Assembly (NCBI GenBank): GCA_016201285.1 | Contig: JACQDE010000070.1 | Location: 1 to 64,000 of the forward strand | From: Acidobacteriota bacterium | GTDB taxonomy: Bacteria; Acidobacteriota; Terriglobia; Acidiferrales; UBA7541 | Direction: 5' to 3' | Length of the DNA: 64,000 bases | Shown: piece after piece, positions 35,001 through 44,005 of the stretch | Position numbering within the stretch: the stretch's first letter is position 1 | Layout of the letters: each line of letters starts with the position of its first letter | The notes under the pieces: model-generated | The model's database searches: none | What the model saw: only the letters and a program-made list of their open reading frames with translations | Told to the model about the DNA's origin: nothing | Program-made: the position numbers and the translations under genes

Positions 35001-35479
35001 CCGTCACCGACACCGGCAATCTCGTCGCCGTGCGCAACGACATCGCTGCCTGCGCTAAAACCTTCGTCACCGGTGCCACCTCCGGCACCGGCTTCCCCAA
35101 TGTCATCGGCACCGGCGCCCTCCGCGACGAAAATGTCTTCTTCACCACTACGACTGCCGTTGTGAGCACGGTCCGCAAGGTCCACTTCGTCTATAACCCC
35201 GCCTGCGGCGGCGAAACGTTTGCCGCTGCCGCCGGCTACACCAACCCGGTCTTCGCCGCCACGCTTTCCGGCCCGGTCATCAACCCGCTCACGAATTTCA
35301 TCTACGCTGGCGCTTCGGACGGCCGCCTCTACAAAATGGATTCCGCGAGCGGCGCTGTCCTCGCTAACCGCCTGGTCAATTCCGGGCTCACCATCGGCGA
35401 GCCCAGCATCGACATCTATCTCAGCAAGCTTTTTGCCGGCGATGCCCAGGGCCGCGTCTATTCCTTCGATATCTTCTGA
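32063..35479 (+). CDS. Giant secreted protein, tandem paralogue of the preceding gene
   Basis: 1138 residues with the same architecture as the gene at 28437: signal peptide ending LRA-DE, DNRLRE-like head with A-D-A-T-L and R-T-L-V-R-F-D-L-S-P-I, four internal repeats (W-Y-V-A-E-F, W-E-V-I-E-F, Y-Q-V-V-T-L, W-Y-V-L-Q-L), and a propeller ending A-Q-G-R-V-Y-S-F-D-I-F. By eye about 60-70 percent identical, so a tandem duplication. The most different part is a Cys-bearing insert in the propeller (D-C-D-S-V-T-P-G-Q-Q-T-C-D). GGGAGGAG precedes the ATG. Confidence 0.82.
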   Translation: MNARTSIRRARRMLLVVMWLFPVPALRADEIVTLTATADATLQLAFPATNDGATALVRILGESVTKQRTLVRFDLSPIASTSAVKVASLKMKVAAPPVVARSQAVHRVTGATQWTEVGATWNTRNGVTAWTAAGGDFSAAINTQSSGAAAGATITWPILTDGVIPNIPQDWVNTPANNNGLLVKDSTETDSARAVLKCLYTGAAASAGNGTVTVTLPNLGGACTGTINTARSFLIFQTNNTTNRPVTFEIRGRIFSATQLQFTRNTNEATTVNIRWYVAEFERGIAVQRGVVNFQSAATINATAANSTPAFGSVSALSQAFVLWSKTPISTDNTFNQDDPGLAELTATNNLQFRFNQSNIGHTINWEVIEFTNAADISVQKGNIAGMAAGTATVTAAITAVDPAKSFVLVSYRIPGGSGSEGQLMLRGQLTSCAPNCNQVTIDRTVTGTAIAEIAYQVVTLNTGASVQTASTNFPIATATLSPALTTVDLTRTLAFASSGAGGGQNVGRTAMASPTAQSLGASTFTTALAAGAITLTRQNTAAAADVSWYVLQLNNTSPGGVSYASKEDATPSNRPQLDVRILRDVSLGTITPGVSEITLNFTFPAGATAANYQGVMIARKNGAAAPTFAPVDGTAYALGSQPVAGETVVANANNFTASPTNVAVLDENGPNSVISPVTQYSFKLYTRDNNTITGAASAAPPHYSFGGAATGTATAAVGGGANKNWSYKTAGTTLAPPGLDPGNKVVAGSNDNNLHSMGSTTGARNYQPAGSNGTTGGVIQSRPAIISQGDTNLADCDSLTPGLQPCDVAYAGSADGRVYAFNAATGQRIWVTPAPGSPGALVAVGGTIQGGIALELRRYASATFQAFDCDSVTPGQQTCDLLFVGTREISVTSNKVHALNGNTGAIVWTFSPGNMDGVNSMPAVDYANNVVWVSSLSNGGAQPSLWKINGLTGAPISNFSLGNISGSPTINADNRVVYAVTDTGNLVAVRNDIAACAKTFVTGATSGTGFPNVIGTGALRDENVFFTTTTAVVSTVRKVHFVYNPACGGETFAAAAGYTNPVFAATLSGPVINPLTNFIYAGASDGRLYKMDSASGAVLANRLVNSGLTIGEPSIDIYLSKLFAGDAQGRVYSFDIF

Positions 35480-35900
35480 GGCAGGATTCGCCTGGCCCTG
35501 CGCTTGTGGTAGCGCCGGCTGTGCCTTGGAGTGCGTCCCGGCGTGTCGGGACGCCTTGCCTTTCCGCGCCCGCGTGGCACAGGCACTCTTGCCTGTGCTT
35601 CGTCGCGGCTGCGCCAGTGCTGTCATCCTGAGCGAAGCGAAGGATCATCGGCCCGCAGCGCCGATCCCTTCGCCGTCCGCCGCGGCGGGCGGACGAAGAA
35701 TCTCTCTTCGTCTTTCTCGGCGTCCTCGGTGCTCTCTGCCATTTCTGGAAGGGCTTGTTGAGATGGTTTCATTCTCAATTTTCCATTTCAAATTTCAAAT
35801 TCCGATTTCCTGGTCCGTCGGCGTGTCATCCTGAGCGCAGCGAAGGATCTCTCCTCGTCTTTCTCTTTCACTCTTTAACTTTCACATCTCTGGTTTCATA
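35480..35900. repeat. Repeat-dense spacer
   Basis: No gene. Two full copies of the GTCATCCTGAGCGAAGCGAAGGATC family (35621-35646 and 35824-35849), a GTAGCGCCGGC unit (35511), 'cggcgtgtcgggacgcc', and 'aattttccatttcaaatttcaaattcc' tracts. Confidence 0.6.
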
Positions 35901-36404
35901 ATGTCTTCAATGCCCGGAATGGATTCCAACATCGGCCTCGCGGATCCCCGCTCCGGTCATCTGCTCCGCGCCGAACTTCTCGCCGACGCGCTCCGCTCCG
36001 GCGGCGCCGTCTGCCTGCGTGTTTTTGGCGGCAGCATGTGGCCCTGGCTGCGATCGGGCGATGCGCTTTCGGTGCGCCGCGAAGAGGCCGCCCGCATTCA
36101 TCCCGGCGAAATCGTGCTCTTCGTCCGCGAAGGCCGCCTCTACGCCCATCGCGTGATTCGCAAGAGCTGGCATGAGGGCCGCGCCGTGCTGGTCACCAAG
36201 GGCGACGCGCTGCCCCGCGCCGACGCTCCGCTCGCCGCTGGCGAGCTGCTCGGCCGCGTCTTCCGCGTGCGCCGCGGCGCCCGCGAATTCGCGCTCGACT
36301 CGCCCCAGCGCCGCACCCTGGGCCGCGCCGCCGCTCTCGTCACCCACTCCAGCCGCTTCTGGTATCCCCTCGCCCGCGCCGTCCGCCGCATCCTGCCATC
36401 CTAG
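35901..36404 (+). CDS. S24/S26-type peptidase-like protein
   Basis: 167 residues. F-G-G-S-M-W-P-W-L-R-S-G-D (43-53) gives the nucleophile S45 in the signal-peptidase motif G-S-M-x-P, and V-L-V-T-K-G-D (97-102) gives the general-base lysine K100. G-E-I-V-L-F and A-H-R-V-I are the other conserved strands. Unlike standard type I signal peptidases there is no N-terminal membrane helix. Similar soluble-looking members occur in RiPP and exopolysaccharide loci. A role in trimming the 55-residue peptide or exporting the giant proteins is inferred from position. Confidence 0.75.
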   Translation: MSSMPGMDSNIGLADPRSGHLLRAELLADALRSGGAVCLRVFGGSMWPWLRSGDALSVRREEAARIHPGEIVLFVREGRLYAHRVIRKSWHEGRAVLVTKGDALPRADAPLAAGELLGRVFRVRRGAREFALDSPQRRTLGRAAALVTHSSRFWYPLARAVRRILPS

Positions 36405-36546
36405 CCGCTTGTTGAAAAAAGGATGGCACAGCCACTCTTAGCTGTGCACCGGCTTGTAAGCCTATTCCTTCTGCACAGGCAAGTCCCGAAGCTTCGGGAG
36501 CCTGTGCTGCCGATTTCGCTCTTCTTTGGCTTTTTTCAACAAGCTG
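36405..36546. repeat. Inverted repeat pair around a palindrome spacer
   Basis: CTTGTTGAAAAAAGG at 36411 and TTTTTTCAACAAGC at 36532 are inverted copies; between them are GGATGGCACAGCC and GTCCCGAAGCTTCGGGAGCCTGTGC (palindrome at 36485-36498). Likely another small non-coding element of about 140 bp. Confidence 0.5.
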
Positions 36547-36657
36547 CTAGTGTCGTGTCCCGGAAATATGCGATGCACCCGGGGCGCAGCAAGTAGCTCC
36601 CTTGCAAAGGGTTACGTGCCGCGACTTATCGAATAGATTTCTGGGACGCAACACTAG
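36547..36657. mobile_element. 111-bp MITE with CTAG ends (IS630-like)
   Basis: CTAGTGTCGTGTCCCGGAAAT at 36547-36567 and the reverse complement of the last 21 bases, CTAGTGTTGCGTCCCAGAAAT, match at 18 of 21 positions. CTAG termini suggest TA-target insertion, as for IS630/Tc1-type transposases acting in trans. It contains no gene. Confidence 0.7.
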
Positions 36658-36990
36658 AGGGCCGCGTATGGCGTGCCGGGGCAGGCCCCCGCGCCCGCCT
36701 CTTGTATCGCCGGCTCCCGAGGCTTCGGGACTGCCGGTGCTTGGCCTTGTGCTCCCCGGTTTCGTAGGGGCGACCGGCAGGTCGCCCGCGGGCCCTCGCT
36801 TTTCTAGCCCGCAGTTCTCCCCAGACCGCATGGGATCACGCCGGAGTAGATTGAACGCCTCTTTTGGCGGGTTCGCTTTCCAATCGCTTCGACACAACGC
36901 AAAATCCGGGCAGACCGGGAAACCTGCCGTCTTTCACCGATGACCTGGGGCTTATTTGATTTTGACTCACAATCTTGTGAGATATGCGGA
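36658..36990. repeat. Spacer with a stray copy of the 100-bp repeat
   Basis: 36703-36806 resembles the units at 39434-39735: GCTCCCGAGGCTTCGGGACTGCCGGTGCTTGGCC then GTAGGGGCGACCGGCAGGTCGCCCGC. The remainder, 36810-36990, shows nothing recognisable. Confidence 0.55.
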
Positions 36991-38241
36991 CTAATCTTTG
37001 CTCTTGGCCCCGCCGAACCGGTCAAACAGCGAGCTTACGAACGACTTCTTCGCCACCACCACGCGGTTTTTTCCGTTGCGCTTCGCGTCGTAGAGCGCCT
37101 CGTCGGCCCGCGCGATCAGGTCGGCCACGCTTTCCCCGCGCGAGTACTCCGCCACGCCGCAGCTCACCGTGAACGCGAGCAGTTCCGGTTCATTCCCGCG
37201 CGTATAGTGAAACTTCGCCGCCGCAATCTCTTCCACCACGCGCGCCAGCTTCGCCTCCGCCGCTTCCATGTCCATCTCTCCCAGCAGCACCGCGAACTCC
37301 TCGCCGCCGTACCGCGCCACGAAGTCCGTCGTCCGCACGCTCGCGTTGAGCTTCTGCCCGAGCGTTTTCAGCACCAGGTCGCCCACCGGGTGCCCGTGTG
37401 TGTCGTTGACCTGCTTGAAATTGTCCACGTCCAGCATCCCCAGCGCGAAGGTGGTTTTCGTTTCCGCGTGCGAGAGCGCCCAGCGCTCGATCGTGCGGTC
37501 GAACCCGCGCCGGTTTGTCACCTGCGTCAGCGGGTCGAGCAGCGATTCTTCCACGGCGCGGTGCAGCCGCGATTGCAGCGCTTCCACGCGTTTCTCGAGC
37601 TGCGCGCACAGCGCCTCGTCCCGCTTCCGTTTTTCATCCACCACCACTTTCAGCGCCTGCGCCTCGCGCACCACCTGTTTCTTCAGCTCGCGGATATCGT
37701 CCAGCTCGGCCATGCGGTGGAACCGCTCCGACGATTGCAGCAGCCCGGACTGGAAGCCGCCGGCATCGCCGGCCAGCTCCGCCAGCGCCTTGCGCAGCAC
37801 CGCGATCACTTCTTGGATTTCCTTTTCGCGCGACCCGCGGTGCTCGCGCAGCCCCCGGAAATAGGTCTCGCAGGCTTCCAGGCATTCGGCCGCCACGCTG
37901 GCCACGCGCTCCACCGCCGGCTCTCCGCCTAGCTTTTCCCGCCAGCGCGTCACCTGGCTCTGAAACGACGGCGTGCGCCGGTAATCTTCTTCGACCGTCA
38001 TCTCCGCCAGCGTCTTGAGCAGCGCGTCCACCAGCGCCGCATACTGCGCCGCGCGACCATCGCCGGCCGCTACTCGCTCCCGCGCTGGCTCGCTTCCATC
38101 ATCCTGAGTTCCGGCGTTCTTTGCCGGGACGAAGGCTCTCTCTTCGCCTCCCTGTCCTGTGGTCTTCTCCTCGCGCGGCTCGGCCGGCAACGGTGTTCGA
38201 GTTCTCTGCGACAGCCCCAGTTCGATCAGTTCTTTGCCCAC
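36991..38241 (-). CDS. Diguanylate cyclase (GGDEF domain)
   Basis: 416 residues. The last 180 are a GGDEF domain: D-P-L-T-x-x-x-N-R-R-G-F, [12 protein letters not shown], and R-Y-G-G-E-E-F (active site in the GGEEF form). R-T-T-D five residues before it is an intact inhibitory I-site. The front half is helical and coiled-coil with no membrane segment, so a cytoplasmic cyclic-di-GMP synthase, probably regulating the exopolysaccharide genes next door. Residues 37-50 ([14 protein letters not shown]) are encoded by a dispersed repeat (about 38095-38145). Confidence 0.9.
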   Translation of the reverse strand: MGKELIELGLSQRTRTPLPAEPREEKTTGQGGEERAFVPAKNAGTQDDGSEPARERVAAGDGRAAQYAALVDALLKTLAEMTVEEDYRRTPSFQSQVTRWREKLGGEPAVERVASVAAECLEACETYFRGLREHRGSREKEIQEVIAVLRKALAELAGDAGGFQSGLLQSSERFHRMAELDDIRELKKQVVREAQALKVVVDEKRKRDEALCAQLEKRVEALQSRLHRAVEESLLDPLTQVTNRRGFDRTIERWALSHAETKTTFALGMLDVDNFKQVNDTHGHPVGDLVLKTLGQKLNASVRTTDFVARYGGEEFAVLLGEMDMEAAEAKLARVVEEIAAAKFHYTRGNEPELLAFTVSCGVAEYSRGESVADLIARADEALYDAKRNGKNRVVVAKKSFVSSLFDRFGGAKSKD

Positions 38242-38441
38242 GGACGCGGCTCCCCGGAAAATACTTTCTCAACGCCTCTATCGGACGTTTCCCTCGAAAC
38301 TTTAAGCGCCTCGCCTGTCTTCGTAGGACAGGCGTCCACGCCTGTCCGGCAACCCGGTTGAGGCGGCGTGGTCTCATTCCCGGTTGGCGCAGAGCCACAC
38401 TCGGGCTACAATGGCGGACTCCAAGTCAGGGAGGCTCACTC

Positions 38442-39395
<954 letters not shown>

Positions 39396-39433
39396 CCCGC
39401 CTCTTGTAACGTTGGCTCCCGAGGCTTCGGGAC

Positions 39434-39735
39434 TGCCGGTGCTTGGCCTTGTGCTCCCTGGCAGTTTCGTAGGGGCGACCGGCAGGTCGCCCGCTGGCCT
39501 CCGCTTTTCCAGACGGGGCTGTCATCCTGATCTTGCCGGTGCTTGGCCTTGTGCTCCCTGGCAGTTTCGTAGGGGCGACCGGCAGGTCGCCCGCCGGCCT
39601 CCGCTTTTCCAGACGGGGCTGTCATCCTGATCTTGCCGGTGCTTGGCCTTGTGCTCCCCGGCAGTTTCGTAGGGGCGACCGGCAGGTCGCCCGCTGGCCT
39701 CCGCTTTTCCAGACGGGGCTGTCATCCTGAGTCCC
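39434..39735. repeat. Three tandem ~100-bp repeat units
   Basis: Units starting GCCGGTGCTTGGCC at 39434, 39535 and 39635, nearly identical, each containing GTAGGGGCGACCGGCAGGTCGCCCGC (a palindromic GGCGACC-GG-CAGGTCGCC) and TTTTCCAGACGGGGCTGTCATCCTGA. The last runs into a GTCCCGACGATTGTTGTCGGGAC hairpin. There is no spacer alternation, so it is not a CRISPR. Confidence 0.8.
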
Positions 39736-39793
39736 GACGATTGTTGTCGGGACGAAGGATCTCGCTTCGTCTTTCATCTGCGTAATCTGCGGA

Positions 39794-39826
39794 TAAACAA
39801 AAAAACGGGCGGCTCTCGCCGCCCGT
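39794..39826 (-). terminator. Rho-independent terminator of the UDP-glucose dehydrogenase gene
   Basis: ACGGGCGGC-TCTC-GCCGCCCGT (39805-39826), a perfect nine-base-pair stem, followed on the minus strand by TTTTTTTGTTT. It lies 46 bases after the stop at 39872. Confidence 0.8.
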
Positions 39827-39871
39827 CCTCTTCCTATTTTCTAATTTCTCTTTTCTATTTTCTTCTTTTTC

Positions 39872-41224
39872 CTACTCCGGCCTTCCAATCGAATGATACT
39901 CAAACCCCATCCCGCGCATCTGCGCCGGGTCCAGCAGGTTCCGCCCATCCAATATCAGCGGCCGGGCCATGGACTTGTACACCCGCTGCCAGTCGAGTTT
40001 CTTGAACCGCTCCCATTCCGTCACAATCATCAGCGCTTCGGAGCCCTGCGCCGCTTCGTACTCGTCCTTCGTGTAGCGCAGCTCCGGATACATCGCCCGC
40101 GTCCGCTCCATCGCCTCCGGGTCGTACGCCGCGATCTTCGACCCTTCCCCCAGCAGTCGCTTGATCAGGTCCATCGCCGGCGCGAAGCGGATGTCGTCCG
40201 TGTTGGCCTTGAACGCCAGGCCCAGCATCCCGATCTGCTTGTCCTTCAGCACCCACAGCGCCTGCCGCGTGATTTCCAGGTAGTGGTCGATGCGCCGCTT
40301 GTTGATGCGCTCGACTTCCTTCAGCAGCGTGAAGTCTACTCCCGCGCGCTCCGCCAGCCGGATGAATGCCTGCACGTCCTTCGGCAAACAAAATCCGCCG
40401 AACCCCAGTCCCGCCTTCAGGAACTGCGGCCCGATGCGCGGGTCCATGCCCATCGCGCGGGTCACTTCCTCAACGTTGGCGTTCAGCCGGTCGCACATGT
40501 CCGCCAGCGCGTTGGCGTAGGAAATCTTCAGCGCGAGAAAACTGTTCGAGGCGTGCTTGATCAGCTCGGCGCTGTTGATCGTCGTCACGATAAACGCCGG
40601 CAGCGGCACCTTCGGCCGCAGCGCGTCCGGCAGCGGGCACTTGAATGTGCGCTCCAGAATCGGCCGGTACACCTCGCGCAATTTCTTTTCCGCGTCGCCG
40701 TTGTCCACGCCCACCACGATCCGGTCCGGATAGAGGAAGTCGAGCACCGCCGTGCCTTCCCGCAGGAACTCCGGGTTCGACGCCACCTGGAACTCCACCC
40801 CGCTGTGCCGCCCGTAGACCGCGAGCGCGCGCTTCAGTTGCTGCCCCGTCTGCACCGGCACCGTGCTCTTCTCGATCACCAGCTTCGGGCTGCTCGCTTC
40901 GGTGGCGATCAGCCGCGCCACGTTGTCGATCGCGGACAGGTCCGCGTCGCCGGTTTCGAGCGGCGGCGTGCCCACGCAGATGAACACCGCCTCGCCTCCG
41001 CGCACCGCCTCGCCCGCGTTGCTCGTGAACGTCAGCCGCCCGTCCGCGCGTGTCCGCGCCACGATGCCGTCCAACTCCGCTTCGTAGATCGGCAGCTTGC
41101 CCGCGTTGAGCGTGCGGATCTTCGACTCGTCGTTATCCGTGCACACCACCTGGTGTCCGATTTCCGCCAGACACGCGCCCGTCACCAGTCCCACATACCC
41201 GCAACCAATCACCGCGATCTTCAA
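39872..41224 (-). CDS. UDP-glucose 6-dehydrogenase
   Basis: 450 residues, family length. M-K-I-A-V-I-G-C-G-Y-V-G-L-V-T-G is the NAD loop; V-I-E-K-S-T-V-P-V near 117; the catalytic Cys is C279 in G-F-G-G-F-C-L-P-K-D; K224 and N-S-A-E-L-I-K-H-A-S-N are the substrate helix. It oxidises UDP-glucose to UDP-glucuronate, feeding the adjacent UXS and glycosyltransferases. A strong terminator follows. The spacer upstream is long and full of repeats, so the gene likely has its own promoter, not identified. Confidence 0.93.
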   Translation of the reverse strand: MKIAVIGCGYVGLVTGACLAEIGHQVVCTDNDESKIRTLNAGKLPIYEAELDGIVARTRADGRLTFTSNAGEAVRGGEAVFICVGTPPLETGDADLSAIDNVARLIATEASSPKLVIEKSTVPVQTGQQLKRALAVYGRHSGVEFQVASNPEFLREGTAVLDFLYPDRIVVGVDNGDAEKKLREVYRPILERTFKCPLPDALRPKVPLPAFIVTTINSAELIKHASNSFLALKISYANALADMCDRLNANVEEVTRAMGMDPRIGPQFLKAGLGFGGFCLPKDVQAFIRLAERAGVDFTLLKEVERINKRRIDHYLEITRQALWVLKDKQIGMLGLAFKANTDDIRFAPAMDLIKRLLGEGSKIAAYDPEAMERTRAMYPELRYTKDEYEAAQGSEALMIVTEWERFKKLDWQRVYKSMARPLILDGRNLLDPAQMRGMGFEYHSIGRPE

Positions 41225-41796
41225 GGTTTTTCTCTCCCTGTCACTGGCATCTCGCCGGCGTTTGTAGCGGCGGCTTCATGCCGCCACTTCATGCCCCCGC
41301 TCCCGTCCGGCGTGCGGCTTGTACGCGCTGGCGTCTCCGGTTTCCGGTCCGATGAATTGCATCGGACCACCGGAGTCCGCACACTGGACTCGCCGGCGTT
41401 TGTAGCGGCGGCTTCATGCCGCCGCTTGGCGTCTGTCATTCCGAAGGCCGGCGGTTTCTGCTGGCCTGAGAAATCTGCTTTTCGAACGGCCATCTCCCCG
41501 CGCCTGTCCGCGCGCGGCGAGTCCCGCTATTTTCGCCTATCCCCGCCGTGCCGCGCAAAGCCAAAACTCGCTCGACGCCTTAAGCAGCAACGGGCGGCTC
41601 TCGCCGCCCGTTTCCTTGTTCTGTCATTCTGAGTCCCGATGGTTTTTATCGGGACGAAGAATCTCTCTTTGCTTTATTTCAAATTTCAAATCTCGAATTT
41701 CAAATTCCTTCTTTCTCTGTGCTCTCCGTTCCTCTGCATTAATGTTTTGTCGATTCCCCGTTATTTCGCTTTCTCTATCGGTGTTCATCTGTGGTT
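41225..41796. repeat. Repeat-rich spacer with direct repeats and hairpins
   Basis: A 35-base exact direct repeat (CTCGCCGGCGTTTGTAGCGG...) at 41251-41285 and 41389-41423 flanks a perfect 9-bp inverted repeat GGTCCGATG/CATCGGACC (41346-41368). ACGGGCGGC-TCTC-GCCGCCCGT at 41590-41611 repeats the terminator stem at 39805, here with T-rich sequence on the plus side. A TCATTCTGAGTCCCGATGG...ATCGGGACGAAGAATC unit lies at 41623-41665. No gene. Confidence 0.65.
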
Positions 41797-43953
41797 TCAC
41801 ACGGCTTCCTCTGGCCAGCCACTCGCCACTTTCAATATCGCCCGCGCCGACGCCGCCCACTCCTCAAACTCGACCGGCATCTTTCCGCTTGCCACGCCCG
41901 CCAGAAACGCCGCCACCATTTCCGCCTGCCCCTTGCCGCGGAAGTTCATCGCTTTCTGCCGCCCTTCGCTCACCTGCGTCGCGCGCACAAAATCGTCGAG
42001 CGTGGCCGTCCGCCCCGCCCCCGAGATCTCAATCCGTTCCTTTGGCATGTTCGCCGGCGCAAGGCAATCGTATGCAATTGTCGCCACCGACCCATCCGCA
42101 AAACTCAGTACCGCGTTCACGTCTTCATTCGGCAATTCGCCCCGCTTTGTTGCAGCAATCTCCTTCAGCGCCGCGCCGGCCATTGCCCGGCACCAGTCCA
42201 CAAAATGGCAGACCTCGCCCAATATTCTCCCGCCCTGCGCCGGATCGCCCAGCCAGTGATTTTCCGGCAGCGGCCCGGCATGTACTGTGTAGCGGATATC
42301 GAGCGGCCGCGCACCCGCAAAAAACTCCTGGAGCGCTCTTGCCGCCGGCGCGAACCGCCGGTTGTGCCCCAGCATGAACGGCACTGGATTTCTCGCGTGC
42401 GCCGACACGATCCGCTCCAACTCTTCTTCGCTCAGGCACATCGGCTTTTCAAGAAACACCGCCTTGCTTGCCTCCATCGCCGCTACAGCCAGCGCCGCGT
42501 GCCAGCGATGCCGCGTCGCGATGATCACCGCGTCAATTTCCGCATCGCGGAAAATCTCTTGCGCATCCGTCGTGCACCGCGCAAATCCAAATTCTTCCCC
42601 CGCTTGTTTTGCCGACACGCCCCTCATGTTGGCGACGCTCACCAGCCGCGCTCGCGCATCGCTCTTCAGCGCCGGCAGCAGGTACGCTCTCGCGTAACTT
42701 CCTGCGCCGATCACGCCGACGCGGATCGTCCCCGCCTCCCGCGCTTGTAGCGGCCGATCCTTAGGTGGGTCCTCTCTTGCCGTCGCAATTTCCATCGTCG
42801 TTGCAGGATTCCTCGCCGCCATCGGGTATTGCAGAATCACGCCCAGCGACGCCTTGCTCCCGTTCGACACCACCTCATACGCCCGCGCCACTTCGTCCAC
42901 CGCAAATCGGTGCGTGATCAGTGGCGCCGTCTCGATCTGTTTCTTTGCCAGCAGTTCGAGAAACGCCTCCAGGTTCCGTCGCAGCGACCACCGCACCTGT
43001 TCGATTGGATAATCTTCGCCGCGCTCTTCGTAGGCCGGATCGTACCGCCCCGGCCCGTACGACCGCGCGTACACCACCGTCAATTCCTTCGCGTAACACG
43101 CATTCCGCGGCAGATCCGTGCGCACGTCGCCCACCACCACCAGTGTCGCGCGATCCGCCGCGGCTTCGACGGCCCATTCCACCGGTGCCGCGCTCTTGCT
43201 CCCTGCCGCGATGAACACGCGGTTGAATCCGCGAAAGATTCCCCAACCGCGCTGGGTTTCTCTCAGGCTGTCGCGGTCGGCCTTGGCCACGTGCTCAAAC
43301 CCGAGCTGCCGCGCCATTTTCATTCGGTCTTCGCGCAAATCAAATCCCGCCACCCGGCAGCCCGCCGCGCGCAGCACTTGCGCCAGCAGCAGTCCCACGG
43401 GTCCCAGCCCCAGCACCGCCACGTTTTCGCCGGTGCTCCCGACCCCTCGGGACGACAAATGCGCCGCGTGCAGCGCAATCCCTCCCAGCGCCACAAACGA
43501 CGCCTCCTCGAAACTCACCCCGTCCGGAATCGCCGCTACAAAATTCCGCGGCACAAAATTGATTTCCGCGTGTGTCGCCGCGTCCGTCCCGACGCACGCC
43601 ACCCGCGTCCCCGGCGCAATTTCGCACGCGCGCGACTCCAGCACAGTTCCAGCGCACGAGTAGCCCATCGCCCGCGTCGCCTCGAGCCGCTGCTGCACCT
43701 TCTGCACCGTTTGCCGCAGGCCCTCGCGCCGCCAGTTGTCGAGCACCTTCTTCACCTGGTCCGGCCGCCGCAGCGCCTTGCCCAACAAGCTCGATCGCCC
43801 GAGCTCGAGCGCCGCCCGCTCCGTCCCCGGGCTGATCAGCGAGCACGCCGTCGCCACCAGCACGCCCGGCGCGCCGAATGCTCCCGCCGCCGGCGCCGGC
43901 ACCTCCTCCACGCCGATCCTTCCGCTCTTTAGGTTTTGCACCACCTGCTTCAT
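41797..43953 (-). CDS. Bi-domain oxidoreductase: zinc-type alcohol dehydrogenase fused to Gfo/Idh/MocA
   Basis: 718 residues. Residues 1-375 are MDR-like: I-S-P-G-T-E-R, G-Y-S-C-A-G-T-V, V-A-V-L-G-L-G-P-V-G-L-L-L-A-Q. Residues 400-718 are Gfo/Idh/MocA: R-V-G-V-I-G-A-G-S-Y-A-R-A, then F-L-E-K-P-M-C and H-F-V-D-W-C. Such fusions are common beside heparinase-like genes in polysaccharide loci and are thought to modify a nucleotide sugar or sugar unit. The linker and the segment S-S-R-G-V-G-S (43447 palindrome CCCGACCCCTCGGG) are repeat-derived. The heparinase gene lies 52 bases upstream on the same strand. Confidence 0.85.
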   Translation of the reverse strand: MKQVVQNLKSGRIGVEEVPAPAAGAFGAPGVLVATACSLISPGTERAALELGRSSLLGKALRRPDQVKKVLDNWRREGLRQTVQKVQQRLEATRAMGYSCAGTVLESRACEIAPGTRVACVGTDAATHAEINFVPRNFVAAIPDGVSFEEASFVALGGIALHAAHLSSRGVGSTGENVAVLGLGPVGLLLAQVLRAAGCRVAGFDLREDRMKMARQLGFEHVAKADRDSLRETQRGWGIFRGFNRVFIAAGSKSAAPVEWAVEAAADRATLVVVGDVRTDLPRNACYAKELTVVYARSYGPGRYDPAYEERGEDYPIEQVRWSLRRNLEAFLELLAKKQIETAPLITHRFAVDEVARAYEVVSNGSKASLGVILQYPMAARNPATTMEIATAREDPPKDRPLQAREAGTIRVGVIGAGSYARAYLLPALKSDARARLVSVANMRGVSAKQAGEEFGFARCTTDAQEIFRDAEIDAVIIATRHRWHAALAVAAMEASKAVFLEKPMCLSEEELERIVSAHARNPVPFMLGHNRRFAPAARALQEFFAGARPLDIRYTVHAGPLPENHWLGDPAQGGRILGEVCHFVDWCRAMAGAALKEIAATKRGELPNEDVNAVLSFADGSVATIAYDCLAPANMPKERIEISGAGRTATLDDFVRATQVSEGRQKAMNFRGKGQAEMVAAFLAGVASGKMPVEFEEWAASARAILKVASGWPEEAV

Positions 43954-44005
43954 TGCTTCAGCGCCTCAACCTTTTAACCTTCTAACTTTCCAACCTTCCA
44001 ACCTC

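Noticed and set aside
39434-39735. CRISPR array
   Set aside because: Units of about 100 bases are nearly identical throughout, with no alternation of short repeats and unique spacers, and no cas genes are present.
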